Below, piece by piece: positions 5,401 through 6,846 of a DNA stretch of 6,846 nt (the first letter of the stretch is position 1; the number at the start of each line of letters is the position of its first letter). Below the pieces are notes generated by a model that saw only the letters and a program-made list of their open reading frames with translations, did not search any database and was not told where the DNA came from. Made by a program: the position numbers and the translations under genes. This stretch comes from Planctomycetota bacterium (lineage in GTDB: Bacteria > Planctomycetota > Phycisphaerae > UBA1845), in contig JADFRO010000163.1 in the NCBI GenBank assembly GCA_022561255.1, positions 1 through 6,846 of the forward strand, read 5' to 3'.

Positions 5401-6846
5401 ATGTCCTCCAACGACTGGCGGTTCTGCATCGACGTCGGCGGAACGTTCACCGATGTCGTTGCGCGCACGCCAACCGGGAAGATCCTTACACGCAAACTGC
5501 TCAGCTCCGGTATCCTGCGCGGATCCGGTGTCGTGGAATCGGGGGGTAAGAGTCTGCGCGATGCGGCTCTCGTTGGCGAGGTCGACGGACTCTGGTGCGG
5601 ATACCGTCTGACGATCTTCGAGGGCGACACCGCCCCCGCGGCGACGAGCGGTCGCGTCGTGACACGGTTTTCGGGCGGCGAAGGCCGGCTCACGCTGGAT
5701 CGTCCACTGGATTGTAGGGAGGGCACGACGGTTTCCTATGCGCTCGCGTCCGACGAGGAAGCACCCGTCGTGGCGGTGCGATGCCTGATGGGTCTTGCTC
5801 TGGCCGACGAGGTTGGTCCGATCGCGGTGCGTTTGGGCACGACCCGCGCGACCAACGCACTTCTCGAACGCAAAGGCGCCAACGTCGCCTTTGTGACCAC
5901 AAAGGGGTTCGCAGACGTTCTTGCGATCGGCTATCAGGATCGCCCCGATCTCTTCAAACTCAACGTGCGCAAGCGCGACGAGCTGGCGTCAACGGTCGTG
6001 GAAATCGATGAGCGACTGTCGGCCAACGGGACCGTTCTTCGCACGCCCGATTTGAACGTCGTTCGTGACCAACTCGCCGAGATGCGGCAATCGGGCGTCG
6101 AAGCGTTAGCCATCTGTTTTCTCCATGCCCACATCAATCCCGAGCATGAGCGCCAGGTCGCCGATGTAGCGCAGCGTTTGGGTTTCTCGCACGTATCGGT
6201 TTCGTCGAATCTTTCTCGGCTCGAACGCATCGTGCCGCGCGGTGACACTACGGTACTGGACGCTTATCTCAGCGGCGTGATCCGGTCGTACATTGCTACG
6301 CTGCGGCGGAGCATGCCCCAGGCCCGGATTCAGCTCATGACGAGCAGTGCGGGACTCGTTGACGCCGGCACTGTGTCGGGCAAGGACACGGTTCTCAGCG
6401 GACCGGCGGGCGGAGTGCTTGGTTGCGCCCGCGTCGTTCGACAAGCGGGTTTCGACCGGGCAATCGCTTTTGACATGGGCGGCACGAGCACCGACGTTTC
6501 ACGCATCGAACCTCCGCCCGCACCGCTCGAATACCAGAACGAAACGGTCAAAGCCGGCGTGCGGATCATGGCGCCCATGCTCGCCGTCGAGACGGTGGCC
6601 GCCGGTGGCGGAAGCGTCTGTGCGTTCGACGGACAGAAGCTGACCGTTGGACCACGCAGGGCGGGTGCGGATCCAGGTCCGTGCTGTTACGGCCGAGGCG
6701 GTCCGCTTGCCGTGACGGACATGAACGTCGCCCTGGGCCGCATCACTTCGGACCACTTCCCGTTTCGCCTTGATCGGGCGCGGGTCGACGAGCGATTGGC
6801 TGAGTTATGCGAGGCGGTGAATGCGTCGACCGGTTCGAGCTTTTCG
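5401..6846 (+). CDS. Hydantoinase A / 5-oxoprolinase family protein, N-terminal part (runs off window)
   Basis: The frame is open to the last base: 482 codons without a stop. The family cleaves cyclic amides such as 5-oxoproline or hydantoins with ATP and belongs to the ASKHA-type ATPase fold. The N-terminal phosphate motif is IDVGGTFTDVV (10-20). The family signatures LGTTRATNALLERKG (145-159), SGPAGG (333-338), FDMGGTSTDVS (357-367), ETVAAGGGS (397-405) and GADPGPCCYGRGG (422-434) follow in order. These cover the hydantoinase/oxoprolinase N-terminal domain and most of the hydantoinase A domain. Residues about 40-118 are an added, probably beta-rich segment (GYRLTIFEGD, GEGRLTLDRPLD, GTTVSYAL) where standard members have a helix with an EGIRR-type motif. 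This fits the long, fused A+B oxoprolinase type of about 1200 residues, but the B part lies outside. Substrate cannot be fixed from this portion, so no symbol is given. Confidence 0.93.
   Translation, partial: MSSNDWRFCIDVGGTFTDVVARTPTGKILTRKLLSSGILRGSGVVESGGKSLRDAALVGEVDGLWCGYRLTIFEGDTAPAATSGRVVTRFSGGEGRLTLDRPLDCREGTTVSYALASDEEAPVVAVRCLMGLALADEVGPIAVRLGTTRATNALLERKGANVAFVTTKGFADVLAIGYQDRPDLFKLNVRKRDELASTVVEIDERLSANGTVLRTPDLNVVRDQLAEMRQSGVEALAICFLHAHINPEHERQVADVAQRLGFSHVSVSSNLSRLERIVPRGDTTVLDAYLSGVIRSYIATLRRSMPQARIQLMTSSAGLVDAGTVSGKDTVLSGPAGGVLGCARVVRQAGFDRAIAFDMGGTSTDVSRIEPPPAPLEYQNETVKAGVRIMAPMLAVETVAAGGGSVCAFDGQKLTVGPRRAGADPGPCCYGRGGPLAVTDMNVALGRITSDHFPFRLDRARVDERLAELCEAVNASTGSSFS

Noticed and set aside
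1..6846. tRNA, rRNA, CRISPR array, insertion sequence or phage genes
   Set aside because: No cloverleaf-like sequence, regularly spaced identical repeats, transposase frame or terminal inverted repeats were seen on either strand.

Overview
The window reads as chromosomal DNA, roughly 58-60% G+C by eye, from a free-living bacterium. Planctomycetota (Phycisphaerae- or Pirellula-like) is the best guess. The reasons are a very long SecA with planctomycete-like wording (for example DEPMDFQRKEFY in the scaffold), a long-form 5-oxoprolinase with an extra N-terminal subdomain, and a PKD-repeat surface protein ending in Cys-Gly / hydrophobic helix / Arg-Arg-Arg. All four genes or candidates are on the + strand. 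The taxonomic call is inference from protein style; no search was run.

Layout. (1) 1-561: the 3' end of a PKD-domain exported protein, closed by a strong intrinsic terminator at 600-644. (2) 676-1011: a small, unrecognised ORF with a signal-peptide-like N-terminus, just after a possible -10 box. (3) 1012-1127: a 116-nt leader that can fold so as to cover the weak secA ribosome-binding site. (4) 1128-5354: secA, 1408 codons, about 500 more than a typical SecA. (5) 5401 to the window end: the first 482 codons of a hydantoinase A / 5-oxoprolinase family gene, 46 nt after secA.

The remarkable part is secA. All motor motifs are present, but there is extra material at several places: a longer N-terminal region, an acidic insert in the preprotein-binding domain, a 60-residue insert in the second motor domain, and a 70-residue Cys-rich (CxxC...CxxC, probably zinc-binding) insert directly after the AGRGTD motif. 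There is also an expanded helical wing domain made of five degenerate tandem copies of a 57-68 residue Trp/Phe unit. The unit resembles the single helical-wing segment of ordinary SecA, so the wing appears to have been multiplied.

The second point of interest is the arrangement terminator - possible promoter - small secretory ORF - possible SD-masking hairpin - secA. It is formally like the E. coli secM-secA leader, in which a stalled secreted peptide controls secA translation. No known arrest motif is present, so this is a hypothesis to test and not a call. The PKD protein would be a client of the Sec pathway; the oxoprolinase looks like an unrelated metabolic neighbour.
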